NCBI RefSeq assembly: GCF_000192575.1
Contig: NZ_GL876933.1
Location: 186,001-250,000, forward strand
Length of the DNA stretch: 64,000 bases
DNA from: Novosphingobium nitrogenifigens DSM 19370
GTDB lineage: Bacteria > Pseudomonadota > Alphaproteobacteria > Sphingomonadales > Sphingomonadaceae
Reading direction: 5' to 3'
The position numbers and the translations under genes are program-made. Shown here piece after piece: positions 16,967 through 25,369 of this stretch; positions within the stretch are counted from its first letter, which is position 1; each line of letters starts with the position of its first letter. The notes beneath the pieces were generated by a model. That model ran no database searches. It was not told the DNA's origin and worked only from the letters and a program-made list of their open reading frames with translations.

Positions 16967-18688
16967 ATGACTTTCATTGCTCCCACTGCTGATCAGGTTC
17001 TCGCCATGCGGGTCAACGCCGGTATCGAAGAGATCGCCCAGAGCGAACGCTTCGCTGCCGCGACCCCCGATCTCGTCGAAGCGATTGCCGAAGGAATCGG
17101 CCAGCTTGCCGCGGGCGAATGGGCCCCGCTCAACCGCATCGGCGATACCGAAGGAGCCAAGTGGGACGATGGCGTGGTCACGCTGCCCGCCGGTTACGCC
17201 GAAGCCTATCGCGCCTTTTTCGAACAGGGCTGGAACAGCATTTCCGGCTCGACCGACTTTGGGGGACAAGGCCTGCCCTTCACGCTGGCGACCTGCATTC
17301 TCGAAACGCTGGGCGCTGCCAACATGGGCTTCACTCTGCTGCCCATGCTGACCGTCGGCGCGATCGAGGCGATCGATCATCACGGCAGCGACGCGCAAAA
17401 GGCGACCTATCTTGCCAAGCTGATCTCGGGCGAATGGTCGGGCACCATGAACCTCACCGAACCGCAGGCCGGTTCGGACGTCGGCGCCCTGCGTTCGACT
17501 GCCGCGCCGATCACCGAAGGCGAACACGCGGGCAAGTACCGCGTCAAGGGCACCAAGATCTTCATCACCTGGGGTGAACATGATCTGGCCGAAAACATCG
17601 TCCATCTCGTGCTGGCCCGCACCCCGGGCGCTCCGGCGGGAACGCGCGGCATTTCGCTGTTCATCGTGCCCAAGTACCATGTCCTGGCCGATGGTTCACT
17701 CGGCGCGCGCAACGACGTGCGCTGCGTGTCGATCGAACACAAGCTGGGCATCCATTCCTCGCCGACTTGCGTCATGTCGTTCGGCGACCATGACGAATGC
17801 ATCGGCGAAATGGTCGGCGCCGAATTCGGCGGGCTCAAGGCGATGTTCACGATGATGAACTCCGCCCGCGTCAATGTCGGCAACCAGGGCGTGCAGATTT
17901 CCGAAGCCGCCCTGCAAAAGGCGCTGTCCTATGCCCGCGACCGTATCCAGTCGCCCCGCGCCAGCAGCGGCGACAAGACCCCGGTCGCGATCATCGAACA
18001 TCCCGACGTGCGCCGCACGATCATGCGCATGCGCGCCCTGACCGAAGGGGCCCGCGGGCTGCTCTATTACACCGCAGGTCAGATCGATCGCGGCACGCTG
18101 GGCGACACGGACGCACAAAAGCGGGCCGAAGTGCTCGTTCCCCTGCTCAAGGCCTGGGGTACCGACACCGGTTGCGAAGTCGCGACTCTTGGCGTTCAGG
18201 TCCACGGCGGCATGGGCTTCATCGAGGAAACCGGCGCAGCCCAGTTCTATCGCGATGCCCGCATCGCCCCGATCTATGAAGGCACCAACGGCATTCAGGC
18301 TGCCGACTTCGTCACCCGCAAGCTCGGCTATGACAACGGCGACGTGGTCAAGGCGCTGCTTGAAGACATCGTTGCCGACTGTGCGGAAAGCCCGGAACTG
18401 GCGAGCCTTGCCCGCGACGCGCTGGCAATCGCGGCATGGATGGCCGGTGGTGACGCCAGCCTCGACGACAAGCTGGCCGGATCGGTGCCTTTCACCACGA
18501 TGTGCGCGGTCGCCGTCGCCGGATGGCAGCTCGTCCGTCAGGTTCAGGCCACCGGCTCTGCCGAAAAGGCCGCGATCACGCGCTTCTTCAACCGCACCAT
18601 CGTTCCCGAGGCACGCGGTCTGGGTGCAGCGGCCATGGCCGGTGCGGCGCTGATCTACGAACTCGATACGGCGGCACTGGTCGGCTAA
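16967..18688 (+). CDS. Acyl-CoA dehydrogenase (long form, FadE/DmdC-like)
   Basis: 573-residue FAD enzyme that introduces a trans-2,3 double bond in acyl-CoA. TEPQAGSDVGALRSTA marks the FAD/substrate region. VHGGMGFIEETGAAQFYRDA and IAPIYEGTNGIQAADFV carry the C-terminal helix and the expected catalytic Glu (about 438). The extra N-terminal ~60 residues and C-terminal ~120 residues match the subgroup that includes 3-methylmercaptopropionyl-CoA dehydrogenase and phenylacyl-CoA dehydrogenases. The substrate cannot be set from sequence alone. A DUF815 ATPase starts 9 bp after the stop, implying co-transcription. Confidence 0.92.
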   Translation: MTFIAPTADQVLAMRVNAGIEEIAQSERFAAATPDLVEAIAEGIGQLAAGEWAPLNRIGDTEGAKWDDGVVTLPAGYAEAYRAFFEQGWNSISGSTDFGGQGLPFTLATCILETLGAANMGFTLLPMLTVGAIEAIDHHGSDAQKATYLAKLISGEWSGTMNLTEPQAGSDVGALRSTAAPITEGEHAGKYRVKGTKIFITWGEHDLAENIVHLVLARTPGAPAGTRGISLFIVPKYHVLADGSLGARNDVRCVSIEHKLGIHSSPTCVMSFGDHDECIGEMVGAEFGGLKAMFTMMNSARVNVGNQGVQISEAALQKALSYARDRIQSPRASSGDKTPVAIIEHPDVRRTIMRMRALTEGARGLLYYTAGQIDRGTLGDTDAQKRAEVLVPLLKAWGTDTGCEVATLGVQVHGGMGFIEETGAAQFYRDARIAPIYEGTNGIQAADFVTRKLGYDNGDVVKALLEDIVADCAESPELASLARDALAIAAWMAGGDASLDDKLAGSVPFTTMCAVAVAGWQLVRQVQATGSAEKAAITRFFNRTIVPEARGLGAAAMAGAALIYELDTAALVG

Positions 18689-18697
18689 GACACCGGC

Positions 18698-19519
18698 ATG
18701 TCCGAAAAGACCGTCCTGCTCGCCCGCATCGCCGATGCACTCGAACGTCTGGCACCGCCCCCGGCGGTGCCGACCGACTGGCTCGCCCACCCGGCTTATG
18801 TCTGGATGGGCGAGACGGCCCGGGCCGTTCCCGTGCTCGAAGCGCCCGCCCTTGCCCTGATCCTGGGCACGGAGGCGCAGAAAGAAGCGGTCGTGGGCAA
18901 TGTCGAGCGCCTTGCCGCAGGGGCATCGGCGCACGACATGCTGCTTTGGGGCGCACGCGGCATGGGCAAATCGGCCCTGCTGCGAGCCGCTGTCGCTTCG
19001 GCGGCGGCGGCACACCCCGGGCGGATAGCACTGGTTCAGGCCAATGCCGATGCCAGCCTGTCGACGCTCTTTGCCGCCTTGCGCGGCGTACCGCGTGCCT
19101 TCCTCGTCTTCATCGACGATCTCGGTTTCGATTCACGCGATACCGAAGGCCCGCGCAAGCTGCGCTCATGGCTCGAAGGCGGGGTGGAAGCCCGGCCCGC
19201 CAATGTCCGTCTGGCGGTGACGTCAAACCGCCGCGCGATCGTCGAACGCCACATGAGCGAGCAGGACGATCCGATCAATCCGCGCGACGTCGTCGACGAC
19301 CAGCTCGCCCTCGCGGACCGTTTCGGTCTCAGCCTCGGTTTCCATGCCTGTTCGCAGGACGATTATCTGGCGATCATCTCGGGCTATGCCGCGCACTACG
19401 GGCTCGATTTCGATCCCGCCGACGCGCTCGAATGGTCCAAGCGGCGAGGCGCCCGTTCGGGCCGCGTCGCCTGGCACTATGTCGCCGAACTGGCCGGACG
19501 AGCCGGACGCGCAATCTGA
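18698..19519 (+). CDS. DUF815 AAA+-type ATPase
   Basis: 273 residues. Walker A is GARGMGKSALL (85-95), and the Walker B-type strand is FLVFIDDLGFD about 45 residues later. A sensor-like segment LAVTSNRRAIVERHM follows. This is the DUF815 family, widespread in proteobacteria with no confirmed biochemical role. The N-terminal 50 residues are helical and may bind a partner. The gene is 9 bp downstream of the acyl-CoA dehydrogenase and is followed by an intrinsic terminator, so the pair forms a unit. Confidence 0.88.
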   Translation: MSEKTVLLARIADALERLAPPPAVPTDWLAHPAYVWMGETARAVPVLEAPALALILGTEAQKEAVVGNVERLAAGASAHDMLLWGARGMGKSALLRAAVASAAAAHPGRIALVQANADASLSTLFAALRGVPRAFLVFIDDLGFDSRDTEGPRKLRSWLEGGVEARPANVRLAVTSNRRAIVERHMSEQDDPINPRDVVDDQLALADRFGLSLGFHACSQDDYLAIISGYAAHYGLDFDPADALEWSKRRGARSGRVAWHYVAELAGRAGRAI

Positions 19520-19549
19520 ATTCCGCTCGATATTCAGATCACAATGCGA

Positions 19550-19577
19550 AAAAGGCCCCTCGCGAGAGGGGCCTTTT
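19550..19577. terminator. Terminator shared by the DUF815 gene and the PQQ-dehydrogenase gene
   Basis: GGCCCCTC-GCGA-GAGGGGCC flanked by A-runs on the left and TTTT on the right, so it can work from both strands between convergent genes. Confidence 0.85.
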
Positions 19578-19582
19578 CATTT

Positions 19583-21046
19583 TCATTCCATCGGCTTGAT
19601 CAGGCCCGACGTCTCATCCTTCCGGATCGAGAAATGCTCGGGCATCTTGGGCGGCGGCGGCGCTTCGCGAGAAGCGATCGGCACGATCGCTGCGGCCGGT
19701 TGCGCCCCCGGCGCGACCACGCGCCAGACTGCTCCCCCGACATCATCGCTGACCAACAGCGCCCCGTCCTTGGCAAAACTGACCCAGACCGGACGGCCAT
19801 GGGTCTTGTCCTCGCCCTTGAGGAAGCCGGTCAGGACCGGCACAGGGGGCGCAGGCAGGACATTGCCGTGATCGTCGAATGCCACGAAAACGACGTCATA
19901 ACCCGACAGCGGATGGCGGTTCCACGACCCGTGGCGAGCAATGAACGCGCCGCGGGCAAAGCGGGTCCCCAGAAGATTGCCCCCGCGCGCAAAGGCCAGC
20001 CCCAGCGGCGCGACATGGGCGCCGAGCGCATATTGCGGCTTGCGCACGAAGTCGGTCAGGTATTCCGGCATCGGTTCCTGAACCCGCCAGTCGGGGGTCT
20101 TTTTCCAATAGACCCACGGCCACCCATAATGCGCACCCACCGGCACGTCGGTCAGGTAATCGGGCACGAGATCGGACCCGAGCATGTCGCGTTCGTTGAC
20201 GACGGTCCACAAATCGCCGGTGTGCGGGTTCCAGTCCATGCCATTGGGATTGCGCATCCCGGCGGCGAACTGGCGCACGCCATGCTTGGTGAAATCATAT
20301 TCGAAAATCGACGCGCGGTCCTTTTCGGCGTCGATGCCGTTGTCGGCAATGTTGGTCGCCGAACCGATCGAAATGTAAAGCTTGGTGCCATCCGGGCTGA
20401 GCAGCAGATTGCGCGCCCAGTGTTCGCCGCCGACCGGCAGGTCCATCAGCTTGTCCGGCTTGCCCGACAAGGCGGTCTGGCCGGGCTGGAACGCCCAGGA
20501 CACCACCGCATCGTTGTTGGCGACATAAAGGCGCCCGTCGCGCCAGGCCATGCCGAAGGGGGAATTGAGCGCCGGATTGGTCATCACGAAACGCTGGTCG
20601 GCGACCCCGTCGCCATTGCTGTCGCGCAGGACGACGATCTTGTTGGGCGAAGGATCCCCTGCCCCGGCCTGTCCCATCAGGATACCGGCGATGAACCCGG
20701 TCAACCCGCCCGAACCGGCCGAAGGCGGGGCATTGGTTTCGGCGGCAAGGACGTCGCCGTTGGGAAGAACGAACAGCGTGCGCGGATGTTCGAGGCCATC
20801 GGCAAAACGCGTGACTTTCAACCCGGCGGCAGCTTCGGGTGTTTCCCCGGCTTGCCACCCGATCGGCTTGGCAATGCCGACGGTCGGGAATGTCTGGGGC
20901 TTTGCCTCCACCAGCTTGGGATGGGGGCCGGTGGTCTGGACCAGCGAAACTTGCGCGGTGTCGCCGTGCAGCAGCCAGGCGCCACCGCCGATGACGACGA
21001 CTGCCCCGGCGCCGAGGCCGATCAGGATCTTGCGAAGGGTGCTCAT
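19583..21046 (-). CDS. PQQ-dependent sugar (sorbosone-type) dehydrogenase, membrane-anchored
   Basis: 487 residues from the ATG at 21046 (the frame is open back to 21160, but that part overlaps a repeat). The N-terminus MSTLRKILIGLG plus a hydrophobic run to about residue 24 gives a signal anchor, so the domain is periplasmic. The body is a six-bladed propeller of the GdhB/L-sorbosone dehydrogenase family: FADGLEHPRTLFVLPNGDVL, LRDSNGDGVAD, NIADNGIDAEKDRASI, GMRNPNGMDWNPHTGDLW, and GAFIARHGSWNR near the C-terminus. Related enzymes oxidise sugars with PQQ and Ca. No pqq genes are visible here, so the cofactor source and substrate are open. Confidence 0.85.
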   Translation of the reverse strand: MSTLRKILIGLGAGAVVVIGGGAWLLHGDTAQVSLVQTTGPHPKLVEAKPQTFPTVGIAKPIGWQAGETPEAAAGLKVTRFADGLEHPRTLFVLPNGDVLAAETNAPPSAGSGGLTGFIAGILMGQAGAGDPSPNKIVVLRDSNGDGVADQRFVMTNPALNSPFGMAWRDGRLYVANNDAVVSWAFQPGQTALSGKPDKLMDLPVGGEHWARNLLLSPDGTKLYISIGSATNIADNGIDAEKDRASIFEYDFTKHGVRQFAAGMRNPNGMDWNPHTGDLWTVVNERDMLGSDLVPDYLTDVPVGAHYGWPWVYWKKTPDWRVQEPMPEYLTDFVRKPQYALGAHVAPLGLAFARGGNLLGTRFARGAFIARHGSWNRHPLSGYDVVFVAFDDHGNVLPAPPVPVLTGFLKGEDKTHGRPVWVSFAKDGALLVSDDVGGAVWRVVAPGAQPAAAIVPIASREAPPPPKMPEHFSIRKDETSGLIKPME

Positions 21047-21060
21047 GGCGCGCGAACCTA

Positions 21061-21104
21061 GAGCATCATGCGAAAGGGTGGGAACCGGTTTTTCGCAAAA
21101 ACGA
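21061..21104. repeat. REP-like intergenic palindrome (GGGAACCGG core)
   Basis: GAGCATCATGCGAAAGGGTG followed by GGAACCGGTTTTTCGC. The GCGAAA / TTTCGC arms (21070-21075 and 21091-21096) flank a GGGAACCGGT core. This resembles the palindromic repeat scattered between genes in many Alphaproteobacteria. Only one copy was noticed in the window. Confidence 0.55.
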
Positions 21105-21194
21105 CGGGCAAAACCCGCCGGTCCGAGGCGATCGACGACAAGGGTGGCCATTGCCCCCATATTGCCGCGCGGAAAAATCGCCTATCAGGGCGTC

Positions 21195-21683
21195 ATGTTC
21201 GAATTTTCCGCCACGCCGGGGCAGGACAAGCCCACGCTCTATCGCGAATTGACCGAAGCCGCGCTCGCGCTGACCGAGGGGGAACGTGATGCCATCGCCA
21301 ACATGGCCAATCTCGCATCGCTGATCTGGACTTACCTTCCCGATCTCAACTGGGCGGGCTTCTATCGCCTCGATCCCGGCAAAGACGAACTCGTGCTCGG
21401 GCCCTTCATCGGCAAACCGGCCTGCATCCGCATTCCGCTCGGCAAAGGCGTCTGCGGAACCGCCGCATCAAGCCGGGAGACCCAATGCGTGGCCGATGTT
21501 CATGCCTTTCCCGGCCATATCGCCTGTGACGCGGCCAGTCGCTCGGAACTCGTCGTTCCCGTTCTGCGCGATGGCATAGTTCTGGCGGTGATCGATCTCG
21601 ACAGCCCCCTTCCCGCGCGGTTCGACGCCGAGGATGCGGCGGGTATCGAAGCCTTTGCAGCCGCCATCGCGCCTCGCATCTGA
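21195..21683 (+). CDS. msrC: Free methionine-(R)-sulfoxide reductase (GAF domain)
   Basis: Reduces free L-methionine-R-sulfoxide, protecting against oxidation. The 162-residue GAF protein begins MFEFSATPGQ. The three redox cysteines are present at 77, 87 and 111 (KPACIRI, KGVCGTAA, HIACDAASRSELVVPV), with the same spacing as Cys84, Cys94 and Cys118 of the E. coli enzyme, so it is probably active. The open frame extends far upstream through the antisense of the neighbouring gene, and the ATG at 21195 is chosen by family length. It is a single-gene unit. Confidence 0.93.
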   Translation: MFEFSATPGQDKPTLYRELTEAALALTEGERDAIANMANLASLIWTYLPDLNWAGFYRLDPGKDELVLGPFIGKPACIRIPLGKGVCGTAASSRETQCVADVHAFPGHIACDAASRSELVVPVLRDGIVLAVIDLDSPLPARFDAEDAAGIEAFAAAIAPRI

Positions 21684-21833
21684 ATTTCGCGCCCCGTTTC
21701 GGGACGCGCACAACGTAACGGCCGCGCGCATCCGGCTTTGTTTTCGAGCCGTCATGATGGTAAATTTCCGGTAAACAAACGTCGGTCCCGCCTTCATGGC
21801 CCGGACCGACGGTACATTGTCCGGGAACCATCG

Positions 21834-22325
21834 ATGCCGCTGATCCGCTCTGTCGTCACTCTTGCCCTGCTCACCGGCTTTGCGCTGGGCTCTTCGGCAC
21901 AGGCGGCGGACAAGGCGCCCCCGCCCGATGCGCCAATCGCTGCTCCTGCTCCTGCTCCCGTCCCCGGCACACCGCCTCAGCCGGGCTGGATCTGGCAAGG
22001 CGTGTGGCAGGACGGGCGCTGGAGCGGGCAATGGATTCCGGCTCCCGCTTCGCCGCCGCCTGCGGCACCTTATGCCCCTTCGGCCTACGCGCCCTCACCT
22101 TATGCGCCCCCGCCTTATGCCCCCTCCCCTTACGCTTACGCGACGGCGGGCAGCCCCTATGGCAACTACGTCTACGTTCCAATGGGATACACGCTGGTCC
22201 CGGTACAGCCCGCCAAGCCGCAGACTTATACCGAGACCGTCACTACCGAATATGTCGACGTGCCCCGCCATCGCGTGATCCGCGCCAAGCCACACAAGGA
22301 CAAGCGCGTCTACACCGGTAACTGA
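21834..22325 (+). CDS. Secreted Pro/Ala/Tyr-rich repeat protein
   Basis: 163 residues. A clear signal peptide ends SAQA (residue 24). A Pro-rich spacer follows, then GWIWQGVWQDGRWSGQW, then a low-complexity tract of tandem PYAP-type units (APYAPSAYAPSPYAPPPYAP, about 80-100). The end is basic (RVIRAKPHKDKRV). No enzyme motif is seen. The W-G-x-W and Y-A-P parts resemble periplasmic or surface proteins of sphingomonads with RcnB-like or structural roles, which is a guess. The stop overlaps a small CTGATC/GATCAG hairpin shared with the convergent acyl-CoA dehydrogenase gene. Confidence 0.75.
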   Translation: MPLIRSVVTLALLTGFALGSSAQAADKAPPPDAPIAAPAPAPVPGTPPQPGWIWQGVWQDGRWSGQWIPAPASPPPAAPYAPSAYAPSPYAPPPYAPSPYAYATAGSPYGNYVYVPMGYTLVPVQPAKPQTYTETVTTEYVDVPRHRVIRAKPHKDKRVYTGN

Positions 22326-22335
22326 TCGTTCCCGA

Positions 22336-23490
22336 TCAGAGTTTCCGGCCGATCAGTTCCTTCATGATCTCATTGGTGCCGCCGAAAATGCGGGTGACGC
22401 GTGCCCCTCGCCAGGCACGGGCGATGGCATATTCGTTCATGTAGCCCGCGCCGCCGTGAAGCTGGAGGCATTTGTCCATCACCTCCCACTGCAATTCGGT
22501 ATGCCAGAGCTTGGCCGCCGCCCCTTCTTCCGGCGTCAGTTCCTTGCGCAAATGGCGGGCCAGCGCCCAGTCGAGATGAGCCCAACCGACTTGCAGCTTG
22601 GTTTTCAAGTCCGCGAGCGTGAAACGGGTGTTCTGGAAATCCAGAATCGGCTTGCCGAACGCCTTGCGCTCCCGCGTGAAGGCAACCGTATCGTCAAAGG
22701 CTCGCTGCGCCGAAGCCTGCGCGCTGACCGCGATCGACAGGCGTTCCTGCGGCAATTCGCTCATCAGATAGATGAAGCCCTTGCCTTCTTCGCCCAGACA
22801 ATTGGTGATCGGCACTCGCACGTCGTCGAAGAACAATTCGGACGTATCGGCTTCGTCCTGCCCGATCTTGTCGAGATTGCGCCCGCGTCGAAATCCCTCG
22901 CGCGTGGCTTCGACAAGCAGGATCGAGACCCCTTTCCAGGCGGGCTCGATCGCGGTGTCGGTCTTGCAGCAGACCAGGATCAGATCCGCGTTCTGGCCAT
23001 TGGTAATATAGGTCTTCGACCCGTTGAGGACGTAGTGATTGCCGTCCTTTTTCGCAGTCGTACGCATACCCTGAAGGTCCGAACCCGTGCCCGGTTCGGT
23101 CATCGCAATCGCCGTGACCACTTCGCCCGAGACCAGTTTGGGAAGCCAGGTGCGCTTCTGCTCTTCCGAGCCGTACGACACGAGGTAATTGACGACGATG
23201 TCCGATTGCAGCGAAAATCCGGTGGCAACGCGGCCGTTATAGGCGCTTTCTTCGTCCACGATGGCATTATAGCCGAAATCGAGGCCCAGCCCGCCGTATT
23301 CCTCGGGAACCGTCGGACAGAGCATGCCGAGCGCGCCCGCCTTGGGCCAAACCGACTTGGGCACGATCCCGTCTTCGGCCCATTTCGCGCCGTTGGGTTC
23401 GATTTCATCCTGCAGGAAACGACGCACCGTCTGACGGAACGCCTCGTGATCCGCAGTGTAGGCACTGCGGGGTATCTGGTCGAGCGACAT
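22336..23490 (-). CDS. Acyl-CoA dehydrogenase, long-chain (LCAD-like) type
   Basis: 384 residues from the ATG at 23490, with a GAGAGGAGCC leader. FAD/substrate motifs are AIAMTEPGTGSDLQGMRTTA and LNGSKTYITNG. The catalytic base is expected at Glu249 in SELPQERLSIAV, the long-chain/isovaleryl-type position. At the usual short-chain position the sequence is FGGTNEIMKELIG without the Glu, which supports the LCAD-like branch. It oxidises an acyl-CoA in fatty-acid breakdown, and the exact chain is unknown. An inverted repeat 60 bp upstream may be an operator. Confidence 0.93.
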   Translation of the reverse strand: MSLDQIPRSAYTADHEAFRQTVRRFLQDEIEPNGAKWAEDGIVPKSVWPKAGALGMLCPTVPEEYGGLGLDFGYNAIVDEESAYNGRVATGFSLQSDIVVNYLVSYGSEEQKRTWLPKLVSGEVVTAIAMTEPGTGSDLQGMRTTAKKDGNHYVLNGSKTYITNGQNADLILVCCKTDTAIEPAWKGVSILLVEATREGFRRGRNLDKIGQDEADTSELFFDDVRVPITNCLGEEGKGFIYLMSELPQERLSIAVSAQASAQRAFDDTVAFTRERKAFGKPILDFQNTRFTLADLKTKLQVGWAHLDWALARHLRKELTPEEGAAAKLWHTELQWEVMDKCLQLHGGAGYMNEYAIARAWRGARVTRIFGGTNEIMKELIGRKL

Positions 23491-23549
23491 GGCTCCTCTC
23501 CCGGTTCCAGTTATCTTTGTGCAGACGAAACCAGAACCGGGGGACCCGG

Positions 23550-23567
23550 TCAATCAAAATTAATTGA
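23550..23567. promoter_or_regulatory. AT-rich inverted repeat upstream of the LCAD-like gene
   Basis: TCAAT-N8-ATTGA in an otherwise GC-rich region, ending 4 bp before the parB stop and 60 bp upstream of the acyl-CoA dehydrogenase start. The size fits a TetR- or FadR-type operator. No regulator is adjacent, so this is tentative. Confidence 0.35.
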
Positions 23568-23571
23568 GTAG

Positions 23572-24573
23572 TTAAATTGCTCCGCCGGTCAGCCGCTGGC
23601 AAATGAGATCAAGCTGATCGAGCGTCTTGTAGCGGATCGTCACCGTGCCCGTGCGCGGATCAGCGTCAGCGCTGATCGTGACTTTGAGCCCGAGGAATTC
23701 TTCCACGTGGGCTTCGACCGCCGCGATGTCCGCCGATTCCCCCGGCGAGCGTTCGGCGCGGGCCTTGCGCGGTCCGCTGCTTTCGGGACGATTGACTCGC
23801 TTGGCGAGCTTTTCAGTCTCGCGCACGGACAGGCCCTTGGCCACCACTTCCCGCGCGGCCTCCACCGGATCGGGAAGCGTCGCCAGGGCACGGGCATGCC
23901 CCATCGACAGCTCTTCGCGTTCGATCATGACCAGCACTTCCTCGGGCAAGCCGAGCAGGCGCATGATATTGGCGACATGGCTGCGCGACTTGTCGACGAA
24001 GTTGGCGATCTCTTGCTGGGTCAGTCCGTCGCGTTCGGAAAGGCGCTGATAGGCGCGCGCTTCTTCGACCGGGTTGAGATCCTCGCGCTGAAGGTTTTCG
24101 ATCAGCGCAAGAGCAGTCACTTCCGTTTCGTCGAGTTGACGGACGATCGCGGGAATTTCGTGAACCCGCGCGCGCTGCGATGCGCGCCAGCGGCGTTCAC
24201 CGGCAACAAGCTGATAGCGGTTGGGACCGATCGGGCGAACGACAACGGGCTGGATCACCCCGCGTGCCGCGATCGACTGCGCCAATTCATCGAGCGCCGC
24301 TTCGTCGAAATGACGGCGCGGCTGTTCCGGGTGCGGCTCGATCTGCGCCACCGGCAAGAGCATCAGGCCCGAATCCGCACGACCGACAATGACGACCCCG
24401 CCATCGGGCGAAGGCGCGGAAGGCACCGGCGCTGCATTGGCCGCCTCATTAGGCGTCCGCACCACGGCTTCCTCACGGCGGGTTTCGCCGAGCAAGGCGC
24501 CAAGGCCACGCCCGAGCGCGGCACGGCGCGGTGCCGGCTTGTTGGCCTGGGGAACCGTGGTGTCGCTGCTCAT
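23572..24573 (-). CDS. parB: Chromosome-partitioning protein ParB
   Basis: 333-residue CTP-dependent clamp that loads at parS and spreads. The N-terminal ParA-contact motif is LGRGLGALLGE (20-30). The CTP-binding segments are GERRWRAS (125-132) and ENLQREDLNP (159-168). A helix-turn-helix follows (LTQQEIANFVDKSRSHVANI), and a C-terminal dimer domain ends the protein. Its ATG overlaps the parA stop by 4 nt (ATGA), so translation is coupled. Four parS sites lie within 5 kb upstream in the same operon. Confidence 0.97.
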   Translation of the reverse strand: MSSDTTVPQANKPAPRRAALGRGLGALLGETRREEAVVRTPNEAANAAPVPSAPSPDGGVVIVGRADSGLMLLPVAQIEPHPEQPRRHFDEAALDELAQSIAARGVIQPVVVRPIGPNRYQLVAGERRWRASQRARVHEIPAIVRQLDETEVTALALIENLQREDLNPVEEARAYQRLSERDGLTQQEIANFVDKSRSHVANIMRLLGLPEEVLVMIEREELSMGHARALATLPDPVEAAREVVAKGLSVRETEKLAKRVNRPESSGPRKARAERSPGESADIAAVEAHVEEFLGLKVTISADADPRTGTVTIRYKTLDQLDLICQRLTGGAI

Positions 24574-25346
24574 GCCGCTTTCCTCTGTTCGGGCAGACGC
24601 GTGAGGATCTCGCGCGCCAGTTTCATGTAAGCCTGCGATCCGGCGCAGGAGTGGTCATAGATCAGCGCCGGAACGCCATGGCTGGGTGCTTCGGACAAAC
24701 GCACGTTGCGCGGAATGACCGCCTCGAACACCAGTTCGTTGAGGCAGGAACGGACGTCGTCCGAAACCTGTTCGGTCAGGCGATTGCGGCGATCGTACAT
24801 GGTCAGCACGACGCCCAGAATGCCGAGGTCGGGATTGAAGCGTTCCTGCACGCGCTCAACCGTCTGCAAGAGCTGGCTCAAACCTTCGAGCGCGAAGAAT
24901 TCGCACTGCAGCGGCACCAGCAAGGTATCGGCTGCCGTCAAGGCATTGAGCGTAAGCAAGCCCAGCGAAGGAGGGCAATCGACCAGACAGATGTCATGCA
25001 CAGTGTCTTCGGACAAGGCCGCCCGCAGACGTCCGGTGCGGTTCTCCACGCTGACCAGTTCCACTTCTGCACCCGACAGGTCGACGGTCGCGGGAAGAAG
25101 ATCGAGCCCGGGGATACGGGTCGCCATCGAACAATCGGCAACGGAAGCCCCATCGATCAGGAGATCATAGGACGATCGTTCACGTTCGGCCGCGCTGACA
25201 CCTAGCCCGGTCGATGCATTGCCCTGCGGATCGAGGTCAGCCAAGAGGACTTTCCAGCCGGTGGCGGCCAGCGCCGTCGCGACATTGATAGCGGTGGTGG
25301 TCTTGCCCACGCCGCCCTTCTGATTGGCAATCGCAATCGTAATCAT
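24570..25346 (-). CDS. parA: Chromosome-partitioning ATPase ParA
   Basis: 258 residues. The deviant Walker A KGGVGKTTT (10-18) has the signature lysine of the ParA/MinD class. DLDPQGNASTGLGV and the Walker B LVDCPPSLGLLTLNAL are intact. It binds DNA non-specifically as an ATP dimer and moves ParB-parS complexes after origin duplication. It starts 23 bp after rsmG, completing the mnmG-rsmG-parA-parB order seen near origins in many bacteria. Confidence 0.97.
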   Translation of the reverse strand: MITIAIANQKGGVGKTTTAINVATALAATGWKVLLADLDPQGNASTGLGVSAAERERSSYDLLIDGASVADCSMATRIPGLDLLPATVDLSGAEVELVSVENRTGRLRAALSEDTVHDICLVDCPPSLGLLTLNALTAADTLLVPLQCEFFALEGLSQLLQTVERVQERFNPDLGILGVVLTMYDRRNRLTEQVSDDVRSCLNELVFEAVIPRNVRLSEAPSHGVPALIYDHSCAGSQAYMKLAREILTRLPEQRKAA

Positions 25347-25369
25347 CGGTGCGCGCCCTTCCTGTCGGT

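Noticed and set aside
23560..23575. TTAA-N8-TTAA next to the parB stop, a possible CtrA site
   Set aside because: CtrA full sites need a 7-bp spacer, and the position is not a promoter for a known CtrA target.
23701..23710. TTCCACGTGG inside parB resembling a half parS
   Set aside because: It matches only the CACGTG core and a few flanking bases. The outer bases of the 16-bp site do not fit.
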